Shown in pieces: positions 1 to 6,986 of a DNA stretch of 20,271 nt. This stretch comes from an uncultured Peptococcaceae bacterium. GTDB lineage: Bacteria > Bacillota > Peptococcia > Peptococcales > Peptococcaceae. Position numbers and translations under genes: made by a program. Location: assembly GCA_910585405.1 (NCBI GenBank), contig CAJUDO010000041.1, positions 1,542 to 21,812 of the forward strand, given 5' to 3'. The notes under the pieces are model-generated. The model searched no databases. It was not told where the DNA came from and saw only the letters and a program-made list of their open reading frames with translations. Each line of letters opens with the position of its first letter. Positions within the stretch are counted from its first letter, which is position 1.

Positions 1-805
1 AAACCTGCTCCACATCCCGACCGGCCTGCCCTACCATCAGCCACACCAACGGATTAAACCAGTGAACGGCGTTAGCCATCAACAACACCAGCTTATACCA
101 CAAATCATGCAGCTTGTGATGCATCAATTCGTGACGCAGAATCAACGCCAATTCCTGTTCCCCGTAAAAGCGCTGCGGCAATAAAATCACAGGCTTTGCG
201 AAGCCCAGCAGCATAGGTCCCTGCACCGCTGCGCTGACTGCCACAGCAGGCATCTTCCTCAACTGCAACCCATCGGCAGCCTGCCGCAGCAGTTCCTCGC
301 TATCCTCCAAAGGCTGGGCCACTGTCAACGCCTTGCGGCGGAAGAACCCATACTGCGCGCCATACCAGAGCAAAAAACAAACCATGCCCCCAAGCCACAC
401 TGCAAAGAGCAGTACACCGCGGGAAATGGGCTGTGACATCGGCTTTCCTGTTACCGTAGGAGAATCCATTCTCTCTGCCGGATTTTCCCGATAGTTTGAA
501 CTTTGTCCTATTGCTCCTTGCGCAGCAGTCACAACCGGTGCCATCATATTTTTATCGCCGCTGGCAGAAGTTTGCGCACTCTGCCATACCGGCACCGCCT
601 GCAAATCCATACCCAGCTGCACCGCTGTCTGCGGCAGCTCCTGTGAGAAAGGGATTACCAACCGCACCGCAATCACCAACCAGATGATTTTGCGCCAGCT
701 GGCGCTGTAGCGTTTCTGCCATAATGGCACCAACAACAGCAGCACACCAATCACCGCCGCCATGCTCAGGCTGATTTGTAATATTCTCTCTACAAAAGCT
801 GTCAT
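1..805 (-). CDS. BlaR1/MecR1-type M56 membrane metallopeptidase, second tandem copy (3' end outside window)
   Basis: Partial gene: 268 codons are visible from the ATG at 805 and the reading frame is still open at base 1. It aligns without net gaps to the first 268 residues of the neighbouring gene (start 3133). By hand I count about 43 differences, roughly 84% identity. The zinc-protease signature HELMHH lies near residue 225, followed by the NPLVW segment typical of the M56 family. Predicted topology is two N-terminal membrane helices, an extracytoplasmic loop (about 54-128), a third helix, then the cytoplasmic protease domain. The start is supported by an AAGGGGGTGG ribosome site in the 15-bp gap after the upstream gene's stop, so it is co-transcribed with blaI and the first copy. 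About 23 of 50 residues differ in 71-120, against about 20 of 218 elsewhere. The sensor domain lies outside the window and cannot be judged. Confidence 0.88.
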   Translation of the reverse strand, partial: MTAFVERILQISLSMAAVIGVLLLLVPLWQKRYSASWRKIIWLVIAVRLVIPFSQELPQTAVQLGMDLQAVPVWQSAQTSASGDKNMMAPVVTAAQGAIGQSSNYRENPAERMDSPTVTGKPMSQPISRGVLLFAVWLGGMVCFLLWYGAQYGFFRRKALTVAQPLEDSEELLRQAADGLQLRKMPAVAVSAAVQGPMLLGFAKPVILLPQRFYGEQELALILRHELMHHKLHDLWYKLVLLMANAVHWFNPLVWLMVGQAGRDVEQV

Positions 806-820
806 TGCTCCACCCCCTTG

Positions 821-3133
821 CTATTTTTCCAGCAGCGCATCGGTTACTTGCCACTGACTGTCAATTTGCTCTAATGTCATCGTCAGATAGTCGTTGGATT
901 GCGTCTCATTGGGCAATTCAATCTGCAAATCGTATCCACTCATTCCTGTAAAATCCTTAGACTTTTTGTCGCATTCATTGAGCAGATAGGAAACGGTTGT
1001 ATTGTAATCGTAACTGGCAAAGTCCAGGCCATTCACAGTTCCAAAGAAATCCATCATAGCCTGTTGTTTTTCAGTATAGCCTTGGGCAAAATGAGCCGCT
1101 GCCCATAGCATTTGCCAGCGTTCCTCTTCCTGCTGCCAATCCAACGGCATTTCTGCACGATAAGAACGATTGTCCACACTATGCACCGGATACGCTGCCG
1201 CTTGCTCCAAATCCAGCGTGCCATCTTCCAAAATCGGTGCGCTAAGCTCAAAGCTGTACAGGCTATTGTAATTAAGATTCAAATATTTCCAGACAAACTG
1301 ATGTCCTTCTGGATCATGTTCTATCAACTCATCCAATTGGGCCCACTGTTGTTTCGTAAGCTGAGGCCGCCAGGAAATCATATAGCTATCCATTTTCACC
1401 GTATATAAATCGCCTTGCCTGGATTGGGTTCCCAGTTGTTGATAAAACTGCCCGACACGCTCCAAGTTAAAGGCATTCTCCATCTGCTGATGGACCTGAC
1501 CCGACAGCCAATTTTGCATCTGCGACAACTGTTCTGGATTGTCATAAGATTTCCGCAAATGATTCAGATAACGATATTGAGTGTTAATTGTGATCTCATA
1601 ACGGTAATTGTCTGCTGTGATTTCACTGAGATATCGTTTGGTAATACCACTCTCATCTATACCATATTCCTGCCATTGTAGCTCTTTGCCATCTGGAATA
1701 ATGGCTTTGGCAATTTGCTTTACATAGTCCATGCATTCATCTTCTTTTCCATACAACGGTACTTCTGGCCAAACAAGCTCTGTTTCATCACAATTGTAAT
1801 ATACATTATAAATTTTACCAGTGTTTGTAGCACACACATTTAACTGCCGTTTCGGCGGAATATATTCTTCCGTTTTCTGCCCATTTTCATTCAAGAGATA
1901 ACTCACCGTTGTTTCGCTTTTGCCCTCTGACCAGTCGTAAGTATAGGTTTTTTCATCAAGCGCCATGCCATAGCTTTCAATGATTTCCTCCACCGTATAA
2001 TTTTCGGGCTGCGCAATAGCTCCTTCCGGCAGCCAGGGCGCTACCTTTTCATATAAGGCCAATCCGACATCCACCGGTTCCTTCACACCCACCTGCAGGC
2101 ATCCGCTGGCTACTACCGCCAAAAGCACCACCATCGCCATGGTCAGCACGCCCTTGCCGTATTTCTGGGGATACAGAATGGCAGCAAACCTCTTTTTGCC
2201 GCTCTGCGCCTGTTTGCTCAGATACGTGGACAGGGCAACACCTCTTTGGCTGGCCATAGCATTTAAGATGGTCATGCTGTAGGCCTTGCGGTACTCTAGA
2301 TCCTGACCGCGCACCACCTGTTCATCGCAAACCTGCTCCACATCCCGACCGGCCTGCCCTACCATCAGCCACACCAACGGATTGAACCAGTGAACAGCGT
2401 TGGCTACCAGCAATACCAACTTATACCACAAATCATGCAGCTTGTGATGCATCAATTCGTGACGCAAAATCAGCAGCAATTCCTGTTCCCCGTAAAAACG
2501 CTGCGGCAATAGCACCACCGGCTTTGTAAAGCTCAGCAGCATAGGCCCCTGCACCGCCGCGCTGACTGCCACAACAGGCATCTTCCTCAATTGCAATCCA
2601 TCGGCGGCCTGCTGCAGTAATTCCTCACTATCCTCCAAAGGCTGGGCCACTGCCAGAACCTTGCGGCGGAAGAACCCATACTGCGCGCCATGCCAGAGCA
2701 GAAAGCAAATCATGCCCCCAAGCCACACTGCAAAGAACAGTACACCGCGGGAAATGGGCTGTGACATCGGCTTTCCTGTTATCGCAGGAAAATCCTTTTC
2801 TTCTAACGGATTTCCCTGATACCCTGAAACTCGCCCCATCTCTCCTGCTGCGCTGGGCACCATTGGCTCCAGCATGACTTTATCGCCGCTAGCAGACATT
2901 TGCGCGCTCTGCCATGTCGGCGCCGCCTGCAGATCCATCCCCAGCTGCACCGCTGTCTGGGGCAGCTCCGGTGAAAAAGGTATCACCAACCGCATCGCGA
3001 TCACCAGCCAGATGATTTTCCTCCAACGGGCACTGTAGTGCTTCTGCCACAATGGTACCAACAGCAGCAATACACCAATCACCACCGCCATACTCAGGCT
3101 GATTTGTAATATTCTCTCTATCAAAGTTGTCAT
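821..3133 (-). CDS. BlaR1/MecR1-type M56 membrane metallopeptidase with a non-penicillin-binding C-terminal domain
   Basis: A 770-residue integral membrane sensor-protease. Membrane helices are predicted at about 8-28, 38-53, 129-150 and 329-346. The cytoplasmic zinc-protease domain carries HELMHH at 225-230, NPLVW at 251-255 and the downstream VCDE at 268-271. In BlaR1 and MecR1, ligand sensing outside the cell activates this protease and leads to loss of the BlaI repressor. The extracytoplasmic part here (about 347-770) shows no SxxK transpeptidase motif that I can see, so beta-lactam sensing is not supported and the ligand is unknown. The phrase TTVSYLLNE occurs twice (408-416 and 712-720), which suggests a repeated module. 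The ATG overlaps the blaI stop by 4 bases (ATGA), implying translational coupling, and a second copy follows after 15 bp. The family call is firm; the signal sensed is not known. Confidence 0.9.
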   Translation of the reverse strand: MTTLIERILQISLSMAVVIGVLLLLVPLWQKHYSARWRKIIWLVIAMRLVIPFSPELPQTAVQLGMDLQAAPTWQSAQMSASGDKVMLEPMVPSAAGEMGRVSGYQGNPLEEKDFPAITGKPMSQPISRGVLFFAVWLGGMICFLLWHGAQYGFFRRKVLAVAQPLEDSEELLQQAADGLQLRKMPVVAVSAAVQGPMLLSFTKPVVLLPQRFYGEQELLLILRHELMHHKLHDLWYKLVLLVANAVHWFNPLVWLMVGQAGRDVEQVCDEQVVRGQDLEYRKAYSMTILNAMASQRGVALSTYLSKQAQSGKKRFAAILYPQKYGKGVLTMAMVVLLAVVASGCLQVGVKEPVDVGLALYEKVAPWLPEGAIAQPENYTVEEIIESYGMALDEKTYTYDWSEGKSETTVSYLLNENGQKTEEYIPPKRQLNVCATNTGKIYNVYYNCDETELVWPEVPLYGKEDECMDYVKQIAKAIIPDGKELQWQEYGIDESGITKRYLSEITADNYRYEITINTQYRYLNHLRKSYDNPEQLSQMQNWLSGQVHQQMENAFNLERVGQFYQQLGTQSRQGDLYTVKMDSYMISWRPQLTKQQWAQLDELIEHDPEGHQFVWKYLNLNYNSLYSFELSAPILEDGTLDLEQAAAYPVHSVDNRSYRAEMPLDWQQEEERWQMLWAAAHFAQGYTEKQQAMMDFFGTVNGLDFASYDYNTTVSYLLNECDKKSKDFTGMSGYDLQIELPNETQSNDYLTMTLEQIDSQWQVTDALLEK

Positions 3134-3501
3134 TGCTCAGCCTCCTCAATAAACCGCTTCAATTCTTCTAAATCGGCTTTGGATACCTTTTGACCATCAT
3201 ACAGTGAAGCCACCAGACTGGTCAGTGAATTGTGATGCAGCTTGCGCAGCAAGGTACTGCTGGCCTCCTGCACATAGTCCTCCCGCGGAATCAGCACCGA
3301 ATAAACATTGTGCCGCCCTTCCTTATCGCAGCGTAAAAAGCCTCTGCCGCACAATCGCGTCAGCAAGTTGAGCAGCGTAGGTTTGGTCCAATCCTTCTCC
3401 AACCGTTCCATAATATAATCAGAGGTCACCGGTCCCTTGGCGTCCCAAACCACCAGCATAATTTCCAACTCTGCCTCTGGTAATTTTTTTTTTGCTTTCA
3501 T
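3130..3501 (-). CDS. blaI: BlaI/MecI-family winged-helix repressor
   Basis: 123 residues, the usual size for this family. It has an N-terminal winged helix (KLPEAELEIMLVVWDAKGPV onward, about 6-75, including the TLLNLLTRL recognition-helix region) and a C-terminal dimerisation helix set. Family members repress a sensor-protease operon and sometimes a resistance gene, and are removed when the partner BlaR1 is activated. An AGGAG ribosome site (3512-3516) sits at good spacing before the ATG. The stop overlaps the start of the first blaR1 copy, giving the order blaI-blaR1-blaR1. Two GACA-NN-TGTC dyads upstream are the likely autoregulatory operators. No beta-lactamase gene is visible in the window, so the regulated output could be elsewhere or not beta-lactam related. 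The symbol denotes the family. Confidence 0.88.
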   Translation of the reverse strand: MKAKKKLPEAELEIMLVVWDAKGPVTSDYIMERLEKDWTKPTLLNLLTRLCGRGFLRCDKEGRHNVYSVLIPREDYVQEASSTLLRKLHHNSLTSLVASLYDGQKVSKADLEELKRFIEEAEQ

Positions 3502-3534
3502 ATTCTCACCACTCCTGTTTCACATTTATATCTC

Positions 3535-3544
3535 GACAATTGTC
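3535..3544. promoter_or_regulatory. Probable BlaI operator, downstream dyad
   Basis: A perfect 10-bp palindrome, GACAATTGTC, followed by TAAC. It lies between the predicted transcription start and the blaI ribosome site. Its centre is 32 bp (about three helical turns) from a near-identical dyad inside the promoter. The form GACA-NN-TGTC resembles the TACA-NN-TGTA core bound by BlaI/CopY-type repressors. Immediately next to it is a further 12-bp palindrome, TAACTTAAGTTA (3545-3556). Confidence 0.6.
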
Positions 3545-3561
3545 TAACTTAAGTTATTTAT

Positions 3562-3590
3562 ATTTTGACATTTGTCTAACAATATGTCAA
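3562..3590 (-). promoter_or_regulatory. blaI promoter with embedded operator dyad
   Basis: Read on the minus strand: a consensus -35 TTGACA (3585-3590), a 17-bp spacer and a -10 CAAAAT (3562-3567). The spacer contains the dyad GACATTTGTC (3567-3576, as read on the plus strand), which matches the downstream operator in 9 of 10 positions and is also followed by TAAC. A repressor bound here would block RNA polymerase directly. Confidence 0.6.
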
Positions 3591-3651
3591 GTACTATTTC
3601 ATTTTTAGCAAATAAATTTTTCAGCCCAGATTTCCAACCGTCTGGCTGCAC

Positions 3652-3695
3652 AAAAAAATAGCAGACGGAAACAAATTTTCTGTCCCGCTGCTATT
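3652..3695 (-). terminator. Rho-independent terminator of the HAD gene
   Basis: Arms AATAGCAG (3657-3664) and CTGCTATT (3688-3695) pair perfectly and are extended by CGG/CCG with a one-base bulge. On the minus strand the stem is followed by a run of seven T (3652-3658 read as A on the plus strand). It begins 12 bases after the HAD stop codon and insulates that gene from the blaI promoter. Confidence 0.75.
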
Positions 3696-3706
3696 AGCTT
3701 TCAATT

Positions 3707-4369
3707 TTATGCTTTACATTCCTCTTGCTGCAAATAAGCTCGCACTTCCAGCAGATTGCTGCATACAACGCAGCTCAACTGCTCCATCTCCGCCGTTACC
3801 GGCAACAAATCAGGCACCATAATAGGTCGCATACCAGCTCGACTGGCGGAACGAATTCCGTTGTACGAATCCTCAATGGCATAAGCCTCTGCCGGTACAA
3901 CATTCATTTTCTCACAGGCCATCAGATAAATGTCCGGCTCCGGCTTGCTGCGTTTCAGGTTTTCACCACTGACAATCACATCAAAATAATCGATGAGCTG
4001 TGCCTGCCGCAAACCATTCAGAATATATTGCAGCGTACTGGATGAGGCCAGCCCAATGGCATAACCGTTTTGCTTCAGATACTCCATCAATTCCCGCACA
4101 CCCGGCTTGACGGGCAATCCGTGCTGAGCAGTATAGCTGCGAAAAAATTCTCTGGTATACCGGCGAAACTCCTCATAGGAAAATTGGGTGCCAAACTGTG
4201 TCTGCAATAAATTCTCCGAGAAAATATGGTTGGTGCCCACACACTGCAAAAATAACTGGTCGATTTCACCCAATTGCATCTTCCCCGCCGCATACCGCCA
4301 GCCCTGCTGTACCACCTGCTCCGAAGCGAAAATGACACCATCCAAGTCGAAAATTACTGTTTTTCCCAT
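3707..4369 (-). CDS. HAD-superfamily phosphatase/phosphomutase (beta-phosphoglucomutase-like)
   Basis: 220 residues from the chosen ATG at 4369. All HAD motifs are visible: the nucleophile motif FDLDGV with Asp8 and Asp10, the Ser/Thr motif in LASSSTLQYI, the lysine in KRSKPEPDIY, and the acidic AIEDSYNGI motif. The cap lies between motif 1 and motif 2, as in subfamily IA and beta-PGM-like enzymes. Such enzymes hydrolyse or isomerise small phosphorylated metabolites in the cytoplasm; the substrate cannot be read from sequence. An upstream ATG at 4390 has no ribosome site and lies only a few bases after the predicted transcription start. The ATG at 4369 has AGGGTGG in front of it. The gene is monocistronic and has no evident link to its neighbours. 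Confidence 0.85.
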   Translation of the reverse strand: MGKTVIFDLDGVIFASEQVVQQGWRYAAGKMQLGEIDQLFLQCVGTNHIFSENLLQTQFGTQFSYEEFRRYTREFFRSYTAQHGLPVKPGVRELMEYLKQNGYAIGLASSSTLQYILNGLRQAQLIDYFDVIVSGENLKRSKPEPDIYLMACEKMNVVPAEAYAIEDSYNGIRSASRAGMRPIMVPDLLPVTAEMEQLSCVVCSNLLEVRAYLQQEECKA

Positions 4370-4401
4370 TCTTACGCCACCCTTTCCCATTCTTTTGCTC
4401 T

Positions 4402-4429
4402 ATTATAGAGCGTCCAACGCAAAAGTCAA
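4402..4429 (-). promoter_or_regulatory. Promoter of the HAD gene
   Basis: On the minus strand: TTGACT (4424-4429), a 16-bp spacer and a perfect TATAAT (4402-4407). The predicted start of transcription is near 4395, leaving about 25 bases of leader before the chosen ATG. Confidence 0.6.
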
Positions 4430-4494
4430 GGGCAGGTTGCATTTGTTGTTGATACTATAATTTACACAGACACAACTTTTTTGCCGTTCCAGGT

Positions 4495-5151
4495 TTATAT
4501 TCCATAAAAGTCCAAAAACTGTTTTGCTTCTAACGTTTTGGGATGATACAGTGCGATGTTCGCTTCCCCTGCCTCTAATAATTTTCCTTTATAAAAAAAT
4601 AATACATTATCGGCAATTCGCCGTGCCTGCTGGAGGGAGTGAGTTACCAAAATCAGCGCACAGCCTGTTTCCTGCGTGTATGTCTGAATCAGTTGTTCGG
4701 CAAAAGAGCTGCTTTCTATATCCATAGCCGCAGTCGGTTCGTCCAGGATTGTAAGGTCAAAGGATTTCATCATAAGCCGAGCCAACGCCATGCGCGCTGT
4801 CTCACCGCCTGATAATTGATTGGCCCGTTTGTCCGCTAAATGTTCCAACCGCATAGATTTCATCAAGCTTTCTGCTTTTTTCCCATCCCGACCGCCGAGC
4901 ATAATATTCTCTTTGAGGCTCATCCGAAAAGCGTAGTTTTTTTGCGGCATATACCCTACCGAAATACCTGACTCTAATAAAGGAGTCGGCAAATCAGCCG
5001 AGATAATTCCTGCCAATGCTTTTGCAAAGGTGGATTTGCCGCTGCCGTTGGCGCCAATCACACAGTATATCTTTCCGTGCTCTAACTCTATACCTGGAAA
5101 GTCCAGCACCTGTCGGCCTTCATAGTTTTTGGTAAAAGCTGCGATTTTCAA
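4495..5151 (-). CDS. tupC: Tungstate ABC transporter ATP-binding protein
   Basis: 218-residue ABC ATPase. Walker A is GANGSGKST (33-41), the Q-loop is MPQKN (about 68-72), the signature LSGGE (113-117), Walker B LTILDEPT (133-140) and the switch histidine His171. It powers oxyanion import together with the permease encoded just upstream. The start is a TTG whose T-T-G-A overlaps the permease stop, with AGGAGG eight bases upstream, so translation is coupled. It is the last gene of the tup operon; I see no clear terminator between it and the HAD promoter. The assignment to tungstate rather than molybdate rests on the TupA and TupB type of the neighbours and the AOR gene cluster nearby. Confidence 0.88.
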   Translation of the reverse strand: MKIAAFTKNYEGRQVLDFPGIELEHGKIYCVIGANGSGKSTFAKALAGIISADLPTPLLESGISVGYMPQKNYAFRMSLKENIMLGGRDGKKAESLMKSMRLEHLADKRANQLSGGETARMALARLMMKSFDLTILDEPTAAMDIESSSFAEQLIQTYTQETGCALILVTHSLQQARRIADNVLFFYKGKLLEAGEANIALYHPKTLEAKQFLDFYGI

Positions 5152-5834
5152 CGGCTCAACCTCCTTTGCAGCAGGGATATCGTCACATTTACAATAAAGG
5201 ATACTGTCAGCAGAATGATCCCAAGGGCAATCCCCAAGGAAAAATTCCCCCGATTGGTATACTGCATGATAGCAGTTGTCATTACATTGGTTTTCCAGGC
5301 AATGGCGCCGCCTACCATTGATACCGCGCCAACCTCAGCAATGGCACGGGAAAAAGCCAACAGATACGCTGAAAATACTTGATAAATGCACTCATTCGTC
5401 AGTAACTGAAACGTTTTGAAATTGCCCAAGCCTAAGCCTTTGGCCGTTTCCCGAATCACAGGCGCAATACCGGAAATATAACTCTCCAAACTGCTCACTA
5501 CAATGGGCGTAATCAATACGACCTGGGCCATAACCATGATATCCACTGTGAACAGCAGCTTATACTGGCGAAAGGGACCTACACCAGAAAACAGCATATA
5601 AAAAATCAGACCGCAAACCACCGGTGGCAATCCCATCAGAGTACGGTTAACCACAAGAAGCACCCCTCTCCCCTTAAATTTGCAAGAGCCTAATAGAATT
5701 CCCAGCGGCAAACCAATCAGCAGTGCCAATATAGAGCTGGCCAAACTCATCCGAGCAGTGACCGAAAGAATATTACATAACTCCGCGTCTGCAGACAATA
5801 TCAGAAACAACGCTTTTTCTAAGGCTGTGTGCAC
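5148..5834 (-). CDS. tupB: Tungstate ABC transporter permease
   Basis: 228-residue membrane protein with about five or six hydrophobic segments (for example around 30-50, 57-83, 100-115, 150-172 and 200-222). The EAA-type loop, ETAKGLGLGNFKTFQLL, would contact the ATPase. Its N-terminus (LILSADAELCNILSVTARMS) resembles TupB-type permeases. The start is GTG at 5834 with GAGGTGAG just upstream; an overlapping ATG at 5836 is out of frame and stops quickly. It is separated from tupA by about 80 bp containing a strong hairpin and overlaps tupC by four bases. The role is transmembrane passage of tungstate delivered by TupA. Confidence 0.88.
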   Translation of the reverse strand: MHTALEKALFLILSADAELCNILSVTARMSLASSILALLIGLPLGILLGSCKFKGRGVLLVVNRTLMGLPPVVCGLIFYMLFSGVGPFRQYKLLFTVDIMVMAQVVLITPIVVSSLESYISGIAPVIRETAKGLGLGNFKTFQLLTNECIYQVFSAYLLAFSRAIAEVGAVSMVGGAIAWKTNVMTTAIMQYTNRGNFSLGIALGIILLTVSFIVNVTISLLQRRLSR

Positions 5835-5850
5835 ATTCTCACCTCATCGA

Positions 5851-5890
5851 ATTAAATTCCCGTGGAAGAACTCTCCCACGGGAATTTAAT
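5851..5890 (-). repeat. Intercistronic 15-bp perfect hairpin between tupA and tupB
   Basis: Arms ATTAAATTCCCGTGG (5851-5865) and CCACGGGAATTTAAT (5876-5890) are perfect inverted repeats around a 10-base loop. There is no T-run after the stem on the minus strand, so it is more likely an mRNA-stabilising or processing structure, or a partial terminator, than a full terminator. Such a structure would keep TupA in excess of TupB and TupC. Confidence 0.7.
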
Positions 5891-5914
5891 GGATATTGTT
5901 TTACAAAAATTTAC

Positions 5915-6898
5915 TTAATCAATTTGACCGTTGTTGGCAACAAAAGTCAAGAATGTAGCTTTATCAGTCAGGATATAACCATGCATCTGTTCAGCCATCA
6001 CCAAACATGCGCCCATACCGGCATTGGCAGAAGTATACCAATCTGTATAGTCGGCAAAAGATTCTGCATCTTCGGTAATTCCCAATTCTTCAGGCCAGAG
6101 AGACAACTCTTTGCTATGTGTACCGGAACCGTCCCCACGGGAAATAAACGGATATTTCCCATCTGCAATCGCAGCAAAGGCATCTTTTACACTGTCACAG
6201 TCTGCAGCGCCGGCTGGGTCTTCAGATGGTCCGCATAGCACAAAATAATTGTAGATGAAGGAATTTCTTTCGGAATCCAGACCATCAACGACACGGGCAA
6301 ACCCTTCCTCAACAAACGCTTCTTCCTGTGCTTTGGCATGAACAAGAATCACATCAGCGTTGCCATATTTCGCGGCAGCAATGGCTTTCCCTGTCCCGGC
6401 GGATTGTACTTCAACTGTATAACCGTATTCCTGTTCAAATACTGGCAATAAGTTATCCAACAAACCGGAATCTTTCACAGAGGTTGTGGTAGACAAACGA
6501 ATGGTTTTCGTGTCCTCTGTAGCGGCAGCCACTTCGCCGTCATATACAGGCGCGTCTTCTTTTACATAAAACAGATGCTCGCCATAATCAGCCATACCAT
6601 ATTCACCGGCCAAATCCAAGGCTTCCTGTGTCAGCAGCCAGTGAACCAGCGCGTCTGCACCGGCAGTGTTCACAGCAACGTCACTGATTGCGTTTCCGTC
6701 AGCGTCTGTAAATGGCGCTTCTGGATTCACAGCAATTACAGTGTAGGTGTTCAACATACTTTCATCTGCTTCGTACAAAATTTTGGTGTCTACCGCAGCA
6801 GCTTGCCCATCAGATTCAGCAGGTTTTGAACTTGTACAACCAGCAATCACCCCCAACATCATGACCAGAGCCAACAGCGCAACAATTTTTTTCTTCAT
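5915..6898 (-). CDS. tupA: Tungstate-binding lipoprotein TupA, circularly permuted
   Basis: 327 residues from the ATG at 6898, which is preceded by GGAGGGG at six-base spacing; an upstream ATG at 6913 lacks one. The lipoprotein signal peptide ends at VIAGC with the lipidated Cys21. The TupA hallmarks are present but in shuffled order. The segment normally at the C-terminus (SMLNTYTVIAVNPE, then HWLLTQEALDLA and GEHLFYV) occupies about 38-117. A linker (about 118-131) follows, and then the normal N-terminal start, IRLSTTTSVKDSGLLDNLLP (133-152), with the oxyanion-site motifs TTTS, GTGKAI and ISRGDGSGTHSKE. The protein ends at YILTDKATF, exactly where the missing C-terminal part would normally continue. 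It captures tungstate outside the membrane and feeds TupB/TupC. Family assignment is firm, and the permutation is read directly from motif order. Confidence 0.9.
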   Translation of the reverse strand: MKKKIVALLALVMMLGVIAGCTSSKPAESDGQAAAVDTKILYEADESMLNTYTVIAVNPEAPFTDADGNAISDVAVNTAGADALVHWLLTQEALDLAGEYGMADYGEHLFYVKEDAPVYDGEVAAATEDTKTIRLSTTTSVKDSGLLDNLLPVFEQEYGYTVEVQSAGTGKAIAAAKYGNADVILVHAKAQEEAFVEEGFARVVDGLDSERNSFIYNYFVLCGPSEDPAGAADCDSVKDAFAAIADGKYPFISRGDGSGTHSKELSLWPEELGITEDAESFADYTDWYTSANAGMGACLVMAEQMHGYILTDKATFLTFVANNGQID

Positions 6899-6955
6899 GA
6901 ATTTCCCCTCCATAGGATTTTTTAGAAAATAAAAATGACCAGCCTATTTCAAACA

Positions 6956-6980
6956 AAAAGGCACAACAAACTGTGCTTAA
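6956..6980 (-). terminator. Terminator-like hairpin in the tupA leader (possible attenuator)
   Basis: On the minus strand: AAGCACA, a six-base loop region, TGTGC, then CTTTTTG. The five- to seven-pair stem with five T is a modest intrinsic terminator. It lies about 60 bp before the tupA start and downstream of a good promoter, so it would act on tupA itself. I cannot identify the antiterminator or a known riboswitch class. Confidence 0.4.
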
Positions 6981-6986
6981 ATGTTT

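Noticed and set aside
552..854. 100-codon minus-strand frame near the left edge, and the similar 86-codon frame at 2889-3149
   Set aside because: These are alternate frames of the two blaR1-type genes; they resemble each other only because the genes are duplicates.
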